DNA of 64,000 nt from DATBLE01 sp963764565 (GTDB lineage Bacteria; Actinomycetota; Thermoleophilia; Gaiellales; Gaiellaceae), in the NCBI GenBank assembly GCA_963764565.1, contig CAVXTD010000023.1:1-64000 (forward strand). Reading direction: 5' to 3'. The notes below the pieces were generated by a model. It saw nothing but the letters and a program-made list of their open reading frames with translations. It had not been told where the DNA came from and did no database searches. Position numbers and translations under genes: made by a program. This document shows positions 28,502 to 38,593 of this stretch, piece by piece (position 1 is the stretch's first letter; each line of letters opens with the position of its first letter).

Positions 28502-29716
28502 ATGAAGAATTCGAGAAGGATCGCCCTTGTGGCCGTGTTGGCCCTGGGCACGCTGCTCGCGCTCACCGCCGGCGGCGGCACGGCTGCACCGCAGAACAAG
28601 GCTGCGGGCAAGCCGATCGTGATCGCGATGCCGCTCGCCCTCACCGGCATCATCAGCTTCTACGACCAGCCGAACCTGGCGGGAGCGCAGATCGCGGTCG
28701 ACCAGATCAACAAGAAGGGCGGCGTTCTCGGCCGGCCCTTCAAGATCATCAGCGCCGACACGAAGTCCGACCTTGGCCTGATCGCCGGGGTCGCGAACTC
28801 GCTCCTTGCCAAGGGTGCGGATCTGATGATCCCGACCCTCGACTACGACTTCGGTGGACCGTCTGCGCGGGCCGCGAACGCCAAGAAGATCCCGGCGATC
28901 TCCGAGGCGGGTGACTCTCGCTACGGCCTCCAGGGGATCGGCCGCTACCTCTTCAACCAGTTCCCGTCGGGCAGCGAGGCGGCGATCGGCGCGACCTGGG
29001 CCTGGAGCAAGGGCTGGCGGAAGCCGTTCGTCCTCGAGGATCCGAGCATCAGCTACTCGAAGACGTTCTACGAGAACTTCAAGTACTCGTGGGGCAAGCT
29101 CGGGGGCAAGCTCGGCGGTGAGGACACGTTCATGAACAGCGACCAGTCGATCGCGTCGCAGATCACCAAGCTGAAGACGCTCGTCAATGCGAAGAAGGTC
29201 GACTTCATCTTCATGGGCTCGTACGCGCCCGGCGGCGCTTCCGCGACCAAGCAGATCCGCGCTGCGGGGATCAACCTGCCGATCATCGGCGGGGCCGGCT
29301 TCGACGGAACCTTCTGGCTCGGCGCGGTGCCGAACCTGAAGAACTTCTACGTGGTCGCCGGCGGCGTCACGACCGGCGGCGACCCGAACAAGCTGCGGGC
29401 GGCCGTCTACGCGGCCTACAAGGCGAAGTTCAAGAAGGTCGCGCCGCTCGGTGAGCAGACGCTGAACGGCTACAGCGCCGTCTACGCGTTCAAGACCGCG
29501 ATCGAGCGGGCGAACTCGACCGACGGAGCGAAGGTCGTCGCCCAGCTGGAGAAGTTCAAGAACGAGCCGCTGCCGATCGGGAACATCACGTGGACGTCGA
29601 AGTGCCACATCTCGAAGCTGCGCAGCCTGCCGATCGTCACCTTCGTCGGCATGAAGGAGAAGTTCGTCGCGGAGATCTCGCCGAAGGCGAGCATCCTCCC
29701 GAAGACCCTCTGCTAG
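28502..29716 (+). CDS. livK: Branched-chain amino acid-type ABC substrate-binding protein (LivK-like)
   Basis: A 404-residue exported binding protein. ATG 28502 is preceded by AGGAGGAGAG. Residues 1-27 form a signal peptide (RIALVAVLALGTLLALTAG). There is no lipobox Cys right after it, so it may be secreted or anchored another way. The mature part begins PIVIAMPLALTGIISFYDQP and shows the periplasmic-binding-protein type I fold: LAGAQIAVDQINKKGGVLGR, then IIGGAGFDGTFWLGAVPNL. No frameshift is present. It ends the transporter operon, with a hairpin downstream. Confidence 0.9.
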   Translation: MKNSRRIALVAVLALGTLLALTAGGGTAAPQNKAAGKPIVIAMPLALTGIISFYDQPNLAGAQIAVDQINKKGGVLGRPFKIISADTKSDLGLIAGVANSLLAKGADLMIPTLDYDFGGPSARAANAKKIPAISEAGDSRYGLQGIGRYLFNQFPSGSEAAIGATWAWSKGWRKPFVLEDPSISYSKTFYENFKYSWGKLGGKLGGEDTFMNSDQSIASQITKLKTLVNAKKVDFIFMGSYAPGGASATKQIRAAGINLPIIGGAGFDGTFWLGAVPNLKNFYVVAGGVTTGGDPNKLRAAVYAAYKAKFKKVAPLGEQTLNGYSAVYAFKTAIERANSTDGAKVVAQLEKFKNEPLPIGNITWTSKCHISKLRSLPIVTFVGMKEKFVAEISPKASILPKTLC

Positions 29717-29728
29717 CACGCTGAACCG

Positions 29729-29763
29729 GGGCGGCCGTCTCACGGGGCGGCCGCCCTTCTCTT
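29729..29763 (+). terminator. Hairpin terminator after livK
   Basis: The stem GGGCGGCCG/CGGCCGCCC with a 10-base loop is followed by TTCTCTT. The next gene starts 13 bases later with its own GAGGAGG site, so termination may be partial. Confidence 0.75.
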
Positions 29764-29776
29764 CCGAGGAGGTGCG

Positions 29777-30634
29777 ATGGGCCAGCCGACGGTGTGCCTG
29801 AGCTTCGACTGGGACGGTGTCTCGGTGTGGATGGCGGGCGGCGCGACCGACGCCCGGTCGCTCTCACGCGGCGAGTTCGGTCCGCGGGTGGGCATCCCGC
29901 GCCTGCTCGAGCTCTGCGGGCGGCTGGGGATCACGGCGACGTTCTTCACGCCCGGTCACACCGCGGACACGTTTCCCGACACGGCGGCGTCGATCGCCGC
30001 AGCCGGCCACGAGCTGGCCGCGCACGGGTACGTGCACGAGGACTTCGAGCCGCTCTCGCTCGAGCAGGCGCGCGACGTCATCCACCGGGCCGCCGACGCG
30101 GTCGAGCGCGCGGCGGGGCAGAGGCCGCGCGGGATGCGCTTCCCGCCCTGGGCGGTCGCGGGAGAGCACTTCCAGCTGCTGATCGAGGAGGGCTACACCT
30201 ACAGCTCGTCGGTGATGGACGACGTCCGGCCGCACTGGGCGCGCGGGGCGGGTGTCGTCCGGTTCGACGGCCCGAACGAGTCCGGGCCGGAGCTGCCGCT
30301 CGTCGAGGTTCCGATCACGTTCATCACGAGCGATTTCGCGTACTTCGAGTTCAACGGCTACGGCCGCCCGACCCTGCCTGCCGGGCTGCGGAACCCGCGC
30401 GACGTCGAGCAGATCTGGCTCGACGAGTTCTCGTACAACGCCGACCGTGACCCGGGAGCGTTCACGATGCTGATGCTCCACCCGGAGACGATCGGCTGGG
30501 GCGGTCGGATCGCGATGCTCGAGCGCGTCCTCGTCGCGATGCAGGAGCGCGGCGCGAGGTTCGTCACCGCCGAGCAGCTGGCGGACGAGTTCCGCGCGGC
30601 GAACCGGCGCCCGATGCCGGCCGCCGCGGCCTGA
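29777..30634 (+). CDS. NodB-fold amidohydrolase (polysaccharide deacetylase / PuuE-imidase type)
   Basis: A 285-residue cytoplasmic protein with the NodB metal site: FDWDG (Asp11, Asp13) and HGYVH (His83, His87). It also has ATFFTPGH, RGMRFPPWAV and the late FTMLMLHPETIG. No signal peptide or membrane anchor is present, which is unusual for wall-polysaccharide deacetylases. The cytoplasmic branch of this fold includes PuuE allantoinase and cyclic imide hydrolases of about 290 residues, which open cyclic amides. Position right behind an importer and divergent from hydantoinase genes favours such a role (inference). Confidence 0.82.
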   Translation: MGQPTVCLSFDWDGVSVWMAGGATDARSLSRGEFGPRVGIPRLLELCGRLGITATFFTPGHTADTFPDTAASIAAAGHELAAHGYVHEDFEPLSLEQARDVIHRAADAVERAAGQRPRGMRFPPWAVAGEHFQLLIEEGYTYSSSVMDDVRPHWARGAGVVRFDGPNESGPELPLVEVPITFITSDFAYFEFNGYGRPTLPAGLRNPRDVEQIWLDEFSYNADRDPGAFTMLMLHPETIGWGGRIAMLERVLVAMQERGARFVTAEQLADEFRAANRRPMPAAAA

Positions 30635-30779
30635 GCGGCTGCGGCAGCCGAGACGGGGACGTACAAGCGGCTTGGGTTGGCGACGGTCAACTGAAGGTTG
30701 GGCCTTATCTTTAGTTGCGGACGAATCAGCAAGCGCTGAGTATTTTTTTCAGTACCTGAAGAAAATGTGAGAGCGAGAT

Positions 30780-31935
30780 CGCTCCGCGTATCGCGGGTGT
30801 TGAGACGCTGGAGCGTGCTAGGAGAAGCGCGGGGTGATCCAGGTCCTCGCGGGCGAGCAGGTGGTAAGACACGCTGATGCGCAGCGGTGCTCGAGGAGCA
30901 GCTCTTTGCGTTACGCGACAGCTGACGAGGTGGGCGGCTACGACCGGGAGTGGATTCGCTACAGTGGGAAGCGGCGCGGGCTCAGGTCGCGGGGAAGAGG
31001 CGATCCTGGTGCTAGACGAGGTGCAGAAGGTACCGGGCTGGTCGGAGCACGGTGAAGCGCCTCTGGGACGAGGACACGTTCGCCGGTCGCGGCTGAAGGT
31101 GTTCCTGCTCGGGTCGGCGCCGCTACTGGTAGGCAGGGGACTTTCGGGAGAGCCTCGCCGGGAGGTTCGAGATAGTCCGGGTCCTGCACTGGAGCTTCGC
31201 CGAGATGCGAGACGCGTTTGGCTTCGACTCGACCACTTCCTCTACTTCGGGGGCTACGGCGCGCGCCAGGACGTCGGCGACGAGTAGCGCTGGGCGAGCT
31301 ACATCCGCGACTCGCTGATCGAGACGACGATCTCGCGCGACGTGCTCCTCTGACGCCGGTGACGAAGCCGCGCTCTGCGGAACCTGTTCCGCCTCGCCTG
31401 CGCTACTCGGGGCAGGTGCTCTCGTACAAGAAGATGCTCGGGCAGCTACAAGACGCCGGCAACGGCACGACGCTGCACACTACGTCGAGCTGCTGTCCGG
31501 TGAGGGAATGGTCTACGGGACTCCAGAAGTACTCAGGCTCCGAGGTACGCGTAAGGCTTCGAGCCCGAAGCTGCTCGTGCACAACACTGCGCTGATGTCA
31601 GCGATGCGGGGATCGTCGCTCGACGTCGCCAGGGCCGAGACGGATGTCTGGGGTCGCATCGTCGAGACGGCGGTGGGCGAGCATCTGCTGAACAGTGGCT
31701 ACGTGCCCGGCTACGGCGCGACGGAATCGCGAGGTAACTTCGTGGTCGAGACGACGCGTGGAGTTACCGCACTCAAGGTGAGAGAGGTAGCTGGAAGCAT
31801 GGACTACGAGGAATCGCCGAGTTTCGCGCTCGCTATGCCGAAGCGCGCGCGCTTGTCGTCGGCGGCCAGGGGATCTCGCTCGAGGAGTTCCTGGCCACGG
31901 CGCCCGAGAGATGGCTGGCATGAAGAGCGCCGGCA
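30780..31935 (+). pseudogene. Wrecked AAA-type ATPase gene (AAA_14/DUF4143 type)
   Basis: Pieces of one ATPase appear in order but in changing frames: a Walker-A-like remnant (VIQVLAGEQVVR, resembling GPRQVGKT) near 30840, LVLDEVQKVPGWSEH (Walker B), LKVFLLGSAPLLVGRGLS (sensor), WSFAEMRDAFGFD, then SYIRDSLIETTISRDVLLL and YSGQVLSYKKMLGQLQDAGN. The end has KLLVHNTALMSAMRG with GRIVETAVGEHLLNSGY, the DUF4143 part. A dozen or more shifts and in-frame stops make a functional product unlikely. The preceding bases 30635-30779 hold no gene and are AT-richer than the rest of the window. Confidence 0.7.
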
Positions 31936-32004
31936 CTCAGGGATCGACGACCGCGGCGGCGGGCCGCTGGTCGTCAACTCGTTCGATGAGGCGGAATGAC
32001 GTCG

Positions 32005-32307
32005 TCAAGCGAGAACGCCGGCGAGGTCCGGTGCGTGCACCTTCTGCTGCGGCAGAGTGAGGACGATCTCACCGTCCTGCTCGAGCAGCCAGCGTGCGTT
32101 GACGATGGTGACGCCGACGAGGCTACCGTCGGGGCCGTAGCGAGTGTGATGGCCCTCCGGAGTCGAGTCGAAATCGACGGCGGAGCCCGGGTCGCCGACG
32201 TGGAGGTAGAGCACGTCGCCTTCCCGGTCGTACACGACGCGGTCGAACTCGATGCCCCCGAGCGTCACCGTGGTGGGGAGCCGTCTGGGAACGCCGTGAC
32301 TATCCAT
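32005..32307 (-). CDS. DUF2283-domain protein (antitoxin-like)
   Basis: A 100-residue protein from ATG 32307, preceded by AAGGAGG. The block EFDRVVYDREGDVLYLHVGD and later GSLVGVTIVNARWLLEQDGE fit the DUF2283 pattern of short beta proteins. Such genes commonly sit next to a small toxin-like gene (for example DUF4258). Here the upstream neighbour on the same strand overlaps it by 43 bases. An antitoxin role is inferred from that pairing, not shown. Confidence 0.7.
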   Translation of the reverse strand: MDSHGVPRRLPTTVTLGGIEFDRVVYDREGDVLYLHVGDPGSAVDFDSTPEGHHTRYGPDGSLVGVTIVNARWLLEQDGEIVLTLPQQKVHAPDLAGVLA

Positions 32308-32546
32308 CCCGCACCTCCTTCGTAGTGTACGACCACCCGAAGCCAAAGACCCGACCGACGCCACTCGGCGAAGAACCACTGCTCGTGTGGGAATCGGCCC
32401 GGCCGACGCAGTTCCGGCTCGCGCACGGCCGCCATGATTGCGCGCATCGACCGCGACAGTTCGGGATGCTCCGAGCGAATATGAGCCCAGTCGTGGGCCC
32501 GGAGCTCGACTCGCCGGCCGTCGGGGTCGAGCGTCGAGGCGAGCAC
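32265..32546 (-). CDS. Small toxin-like protein paired with the DUF2283 gene
   Basis: A product of about 93 residues from GTG 32546; the frame is open to 32612, so the start is uncertain. It contains VELRAHDWAHIRSEHPELSR, then FPHEQWFFAEWRRSGLW and the C-terminal VVVHYEGGAGWIVTAFPDG. The pattern of HI..HPEL, a central aromatic cluster and a final VxTAFP strand resembles small RNase-like toxins of the BECR/RelE type or related uncharacterised families. This is pattern recognition only. It overlaps the DUF2283 start and lies beside a restriction-modification system, a usual setting for toxin-antitoxin genes. Confidence 0.5.
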   Translation of the reverse strand: MLASTLDPDGRRVELRAHDWAHIRSEHPELSRSMRAIMAAVREPELRRPGRFPHEQWFFAEWRRSGLWLRVVVHYEGGAGWIVTAFPDGSPPR

Positions 32547-32602
32547 CAGCAGATCCTTGTGCGCGGCGGCGCCTCTGACAATTGCCCCCTGGGGCCGTGT
32601 CC

Positions 32603-32690
32603 GTGAGCGCATTCGAAGTCGAGGAGCCGTCCCCCGAATTCTGAATCGCCTTTCATCAACGAGCTCGATCCGTTAGAAACTGCTGGACTG
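32603..32690 (+). pseudogene. Decayed copy of the start of the restriction gene
   Basis: The 27 bases from GTG 32603 encode SAFEVEEP and match 24 of 27 bases at the start of the restriction subunit gene at 35426 (SAFEVEQP). After a shift the text NSESPFINELDP still resembles the continuation NSPFEEPAEHW. A stop codon interrupts it at about 32642. It therefore looks like a duplicated or left-over 5' end of a res gene placed directly before mod. Confidence 0.6.
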
Positions 32691-35422
32691 ATGACGGCGC
32701 CATCAAAGCGGTCAAGCGTGCGGAGACCTACCGGCACGAGGACGAGGCGCTGCTGCGGCCCGACGTCGGGACGCAGGCGCAGTTCCAGAAGAAGAAGCCG
32801 CCGAAGACCTACCGCTACGACTCGTCGCTCTCGCCGGCGCTCGACTGGGACGGGCAGAACCCCGCGCGCGAGCTCGGGGAGTGGCTGCTCGCGCAGATCG
32901 AGGAGGCGTCGCAGCTCGATCCGCCGCACCGGTTCGCCGAGCCGCGGTCGTTCGGCGACGTCGAGGTCGCCGGGCTCGCACGACGCGGTCGAGCAGCTGA
33001 AGGCGCTCTCGCGAGCCGTTCCTCGACTGGGCCGGCAAGGCCGAGCGGCTGTCGTTCGACGTGCCGACGCTGCCGCTCTTCGTCCACGAGCGGCTCTCGA
33101 CGAAGGCGATCCTCGAGACGCTGAAGGGGCACGAGCGCGACCGGCAGATGGAGCTCCAGCTCTTCGCCGACCCGCAGCTGCCGCTCCACCAGCAGCTCGA
33201 GGCCTACGAGCACACGGGCGGCTGGGTCAACCGGATGATCCTCGGCGACTCGCTCGTCGTGATGAACTCGCTGCTCGAGTACGAGGGCCTCGGCGGGCAG
33301 GTGCAGATGATCTACATCGACCCGCCGTACGGCGTGAAGTTCGGCTCGAACTTCCAGCCGTTCGTGCGCAAGCGCGACGTCAAGAACAACGACGACGACG
33401 ACATGACCCGCGAGCCGGAGATGGTGAAGGCGTACCGCGACACCTGGGAGCTCGGGCTGCACTCGTACCTGACGTACCTGCGCGACCGGCTGCTGGTCGC
33501 GCGCGAGCTGCTCACGCCGAGCGGGAGCGTCTTCGTGCAGATCTCCGACGAGAACCTGCACCACGTCCGGAGGTGATGGATGAGGTGTTCGGCGCGGAGA
33601 ACTTCTGTCGGCTGATCGTCGTTCGCGAAGACGAGCCGGCAGCCAGACGACGGACGTTCTGCCGTCCGTCGCACGACTACCTGCTCTGGTATGCGCGAGA
33701 CAGCGATCGAGCGTCGAAGTATCGACAGCTCTACTTGAGCGAAGAGTCGGTCGGCGACGGCGAGCTGAGTACACTCGTGGTCGAGCTTCCGGACGGAACG
33801 TCGCGCGGATGACTGCCGACGAGAGCGGCTGATCCGAGTCGCTCGCCTGAGGGCGCGCGCGTTTCGGCACCGACACGATCTCACGTCGCAGACGGCGTGC
33901 CGCGGCGACGCTTCGCCGTTCGAGTTCGACGGCAAGACGTATCACCGGCCGAAGCGCGGCACTGGAAGACGACCATCGAGGGCATGGAGCGTCTCGCGCG
34001 ACGCGGACGCGTCTGATCGCGCACGGCAAGACGCTCCGCTACGTGCGCTACCTCGACGACTTTCCCGTTCGATGCCGCTCGACGAACGTCTGGGACGACA
34101 CGTCGACAGGCGGCTTCGCGGACGCGAAGCTCTACGTCGTTCAGACCAACACGAAGGTCATCGAGCGCTGCCTCCTGATGACGACCGACCCCGGCGACCT
34201 CGTGCTCGACCCCACCTGCGGCTCCGGCACGACCGCCTACGTCGCCGAGCATGGGGCCGGCGCTGGATCACGATCGACACCTCGCGCGTCCCGCTCGCGC
34301 TCGCACGGCAGCGGCTGCTCACCGCGACGTTCCCGTACTACGAGCTCCAGGACCCGGCCGCGGCCCGGCCGGCGGCTTCGTCTACAAGCGGCAGCAGAAC
34401 ACGAAGGGCGAGGAGGTCGGCGGGATCGTCCCGCACGTCACGCTGAAGTCGATCGCGAACGACGAGCCGCCGGCGAGGAGGTGCTCGTCGACCGGCCGGA
34501 GGTCGACACGAAGATCACGCGCGTCACCGGCCCGTTCGTCGTCGAGGCGACGATCCCGACGCCGGTCGACTTCGACGGCGACGGCGACGAGGACTCCGGG
34601 CGTCGCCGAGGACGCGGCGCTACGTCGACCGGATGCTCGAGGCGCTGCGCCGGAACCCGTCGCTCCAGCTCGGCGGCAACACGACGATCACGCTGCGGAA
34701 CGTCCGGCCGCCGGCGCAGCTCGCTCGACGCTCTCGGCCGAGGCGGCGCTCGAGCCCGGACGACGCGCCGGTCGCGATCGTCTTCGGCCCCGAGAACGGC
34801 GCGGTCAGCGAGAAGCTCGTCTACGAGGCGGCGCGCGAGGCGCACATGAAGCACTATCGAGCAGCTGCTCGTGATCGGCTTCGCGATCGAGCCGAACGCG
34901 CGCGAGCTCGTCGACAAGGTCGAGGCGCATGGTCGGCATCCCGGCCACGTACGTCCAGGCGACGCCCGACCTCGTGATGGGCGACCTGCTGAAGACGATG
35001 CGCTCGAGCCAGCTCTTCTCCGTCGCCGGTCTGCCGGACGTCGCGATCCGCAAGGTCGAGCCGGAGGAGAAGGGCGGGCCGCAGCGCTACGAGGTCGAGC
35101 TGCGCGGCCTCGACATCTTCGACCCGACGACGTTCGAGGCCACGCACCGCGCCGGCGACGACGTCCCGGCCTGGTTCCTCGACACCGACTGGAACGGCCT
35201 CTCGTTCCACGTCTCGCAGGCGTTCTTCCCGCGCACGGCGCGTGGGACAACCTGCAAGAAGGCGCTGAAGGCCGAGTTCGAGGAGTCGGTCTGGGATCAC
35301 CTCGCCGGCACGACGAGCGCGCCGTTCACCGCGGGCGAGCACGCGCGAGGTCGCGGTGAAGGTGATCGACGACCGCGGCAACGAGCTGCTGGTCGTCAAG
35401 ATCGCTCGACGAGGCGGAATGA
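32691..35422 (+). CDS. mod: Type III-like DNA methyltransferase (Mod), heavily frameshifted
   Basis: A beta-class amino-methyltransferase. The N-terminal specificity part reads YRHEDEALLRPDVGTQAQFQ and PPKTYRYDSSLSPALDWDGQ. Motif IV is QVQMIYIDPPYGVKFGSNFQ (DPPY) at about 33303-33360. The SAM-binding motif I comes later, DLVLDPTCGSGTTAYVAEH near 34200, the normal beta order. A long C-terminal part follows (MVGIPATYVQATPDLVMGDL, ending SLDEAE). The gene would encode about 900 residues, which is longer than standard type III Mod. Twenty or so single-base shifts break it, but catalytic motifs survive. Start unclear: the coding text is readable from DDGAIKAVKRAET at about 32694. It modifies adenine or cytosine at an unknown site. 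Confidence 0.75.
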
Positions 35423-35425
35423 GCG

Positions 35426-38400
35426 GTGAGCGCCTTCGAGGTCGAGCAGCCGATCCTGAACTCGCCGTTCGAGGAGCCGGCCGAGCACTGGCAGATCGAG
35501 GAAGGGCAGCGCGCCGAAGCGGCGCACCGGGCGGCGGCGCGGCCGGCTACTTCTACCGCGACCCGAAGGCGCCGCCGCCCGAGCCGGGTGAGCCGGCGCG
35601 CGGCGACGTGGCAGGAGCTCGAGCTCGTCAACCTGATCCGCGAGCGGCTCGCGCAGTGGCGCGAGGCCGGCTATCCGGGCGCGACGCGCACGACGCTCGA
35701 GCTGCTCGCGCTACTGGCGGCGCGACGGGCGCGCAGCAGCCGCTCTTCTTCGCGCAGCTCGAGGCGGCCGAGACGATCATCTTCCTGAACGAGGCGCGCG
35801 CCGACCTGCTGCCAGGGGATCGACGTTCCGCCCGAGGACGTGCCGGACGGGCGTCGAGGCGTTCCGCCGCTACGCGTGCAAGATGGCGACCGGCTCCGGC
35901 AAGACGACGGTGATGGGGATGCTCGATCGCCTGGAGCATCCTGAACAAGGTCACCGCCCGCGGCGACGCGCGCTTCTCGGACGTCGTGCTCGTCGTCTGC
36001 CCGAACCTGACGATCCGCGAGCGGCTCGCCGAGCTCGACCCGAACCGCGGCGAGGCGTCGATCTACCGCACGCGCGACCTCGTCCCGCCGCGACCTGATG
36101 CCGACGCTGCGGCGCGGCCGCGTGCTCGTGAAGAACTGGCACGAGTTCGAGCGCAAGGGGATGAGCGCCGGCGTCGAAGGTGCAGAAGCACGGCGTGCCC
36201 GGAGACGATCACGGCGACGATCAAGATCGGCGCGAAGACGACGTCGGGCCGCGGCGGTCGCTACATGACCGAGCAGGCACTCGAGATCGCGGCTCGCGCG
36301 ACGGGCATGACGGATCTCTCGAGGACGCGCGACGGCCGGCGAAGCTGCCGAGGTCGTGGTCGAGGAGACGCGCTACGTCGAGAGCGACGCGAAGCTGATG
36401 CAGCGGCTGCTCGGGCGCGAGGTCGGCGGCAAGCAGAACATCCTCGTCCTGAACGACGAGGCGCACCACGCCTACCGCATCCGGCAGGCGGCGGCGGACG
36501 ACGGCCGAGGAGGACGCGGAGGCGCTCGACGAGGAGCGCGCGGAGGATCTCGCGTACGAGTCGACGGTCTGGATCGACGGCCTCGACCGCATCCACAAGC
36601 ACCGCCGGATCAACTTCTGCGTCGACCTCTCGGCGACGCCGTACTACCTCGCGCGCGCCGGCGACGACACGAACCGGATCTTCCCCTGGGTCGTGAGCGA
36701 CTTCGGCCTGACCGACGCGATCGAGTCGGGGCTCGTGAAGATCCCGCAGCTCGCGCGTCTCGGACCCGACCGGGCGAGGAGCAGGCGGCGTACTTCAACA
36801 TCTGGCGCTGGATCATGAGCAAGCTCACCGCGCGCCGAGCGCGGCGGCAAGCGGGCGAACCCGAAGCCGGAGGCGGTGCTGCGGTACGCGGAGCACCCGA
36901 TCCAGCTGCTCGCGCGGCGCGTGGGAGGAGCAGCGCGAGCGAGTGGGACGGACGGCGACGAGGCAGCGGCCGCCGGTGTTCATCCTCGTCTGCAAGAACA
37001 CGCAAGCTCGCGGGGGTGATCTACGAGTGGCTCGCCGAGGGCAAGCCGCCGGCCGGGCATCCCGCCGGCCGGACATCGCCGGAGCTGCGGAACGACGACG
37101 GCACGTCGGTACACGATCCGGGTCGACTCGAAGGTGATCGCGCGAGACGGAGGTCGAGGGCGCGAAGAACGACGAGTACGCGCTGGATGCGGCTTCACGC
37201 TCGACACGGTCGGCAAGCGCGAGTGGCCGCGCGACGAGCAGGGGCGGCCGGTCTATCCCGAGGGCTTCGAGGAGCTCGCGAAGAAGCTCGACCGGCCGCT
37301 CCATCCGCCGGGCCGCGACGTCCGCTGCATCGTCAGCGTCGGGATGCTGACCGAGGGCTGGGACTGCAACACGGTCACGCACATCGTCGGGCTGCGGCCG
37401 TTCATGTCGCAGCTCCTCTGCGAGCAGGTCGTCGGCCGCGGGCTGCGCCGGGCGAGCTACGAGCTCGACCGAGGAGGGGAAGTTCACCGAGGAGGTCGCG
37501 AAGATCCTCGGCGTGCCGTTCGAGGTCGTCCCGTTCAAGCAGCGCGAGCGGGCCGAAGCCGCCGCCGCGCGCGGCAGCACCACGTCCAGGCGCTGCCTCG
37601 AGAAGGCGAGCTACGAGATCCGGTTCCCGCGCGTCGAGGGCTACCAGCAGGCGGATCCGCAACCGCGTCACCGTCGACTGGGACTCGATCGCGCCGGTCG
37701 CCGGTCGACCCGATGAAGATCCCGGACGAGGTGCATGCTGAAGGCGACGCTGCTGCAACAAGGGGCGGCCGTCGCTGCTCGGAGCCGGGCGGCGGCGACG
37801 ACGCTCGACCTCGAGCAGTGGCGGGGCGAGGCGCGGCTCCAGGAGCGCGAGTTCGAGATGGCGGCGGCGCTGACACGCGGCACTACGTCGGAGCAGGACC
37901 GGTGCGAGGCGCCGCCGCAGGTGCTGTTCCCGCAGATGCTCGAGATCGTGAAGCGGTTCGTGCGCGACCGGGTGATCGTGGACGACGAGCGAGAAGCGGA
38001 TCGACGTCTTCCTCGTCGCCGTACTGGGGCTTCGCGATCGAGCGGCTGACCGAGGCGATCCACCCGGACGCGTGACGGAGGGCGAGGACGCCGGAGCTGC
38101 CGCGCTACGAGGCAGCGGCCGCGGCGTGGGCTCGACCGCGGAGGTCGACTTCTGGACGGCGAAGAAGGTCAAGGAGGTCGAGAAGTCGCACCTCAACTAC
38201 GTCGTCCAGGACTCGAAGTGGGAGCAGTCGGCCGCGTACCACCTCGACACGCATCCGCGCACGTCGTCGTCGTTCGTGAAGAACCAGGGCCTCGGCTTCG
38301 CGATCCCGTACCTGCACGCCGGCGGCGACCACGAGTACATCCCGGACTTCCTCGTCCGGCTGGAGAACGGCGTGCACGCTGATCCTCGAGACGAAGGGCT

Positions 38401-38565
38401 ACGACGAGCTCGAGGAGGTCAAGGCGCAGGCGGCGGAGCGGTGGGTGAGCGCCGTGAACGCCGACGGCCGGTACGGCGAGTGGCGATACGCGCTCGTGCA
38501 CGACATGAACGAGATCCCGAGCACTCCTGGAGGACGTCGTTGGTCTTGCGGTGGGGGCCGCCTGA
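35426..38565 (+). CDS. res: Type III-like restriction endonuclease (Res), heavily frameshifted
   Basis: A superfamily 2 helicase-nuclease of about 1040 residues. GTG 35426 gives SAFEVEQPILNSPFEEPAEH. Walker A is KMATGSGKTTVMGML near 35885, the DEAD-box variant is LVLNDEAHHAYRI near 36440, motif III is VDLSATPYYLARAG, and motif VI is QVVGRGLRRASYEL near 37430. The C-terminal PD-(D/E)xK nuclease is YIPDFLVRLENG followed by LETKGYDELEEVK near 38390. All elements are present, though spread over many frames. It lies four bases after mod and surely forms one operon. With Mod it would cut unmodified foreign DNA. Whether the locus is functional depends on whether the shifts are real. Confidence 0.78.
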
Positions 38566-38593
38566 TGCCGCGTCGGCCCGGGATGGAGGCGCT

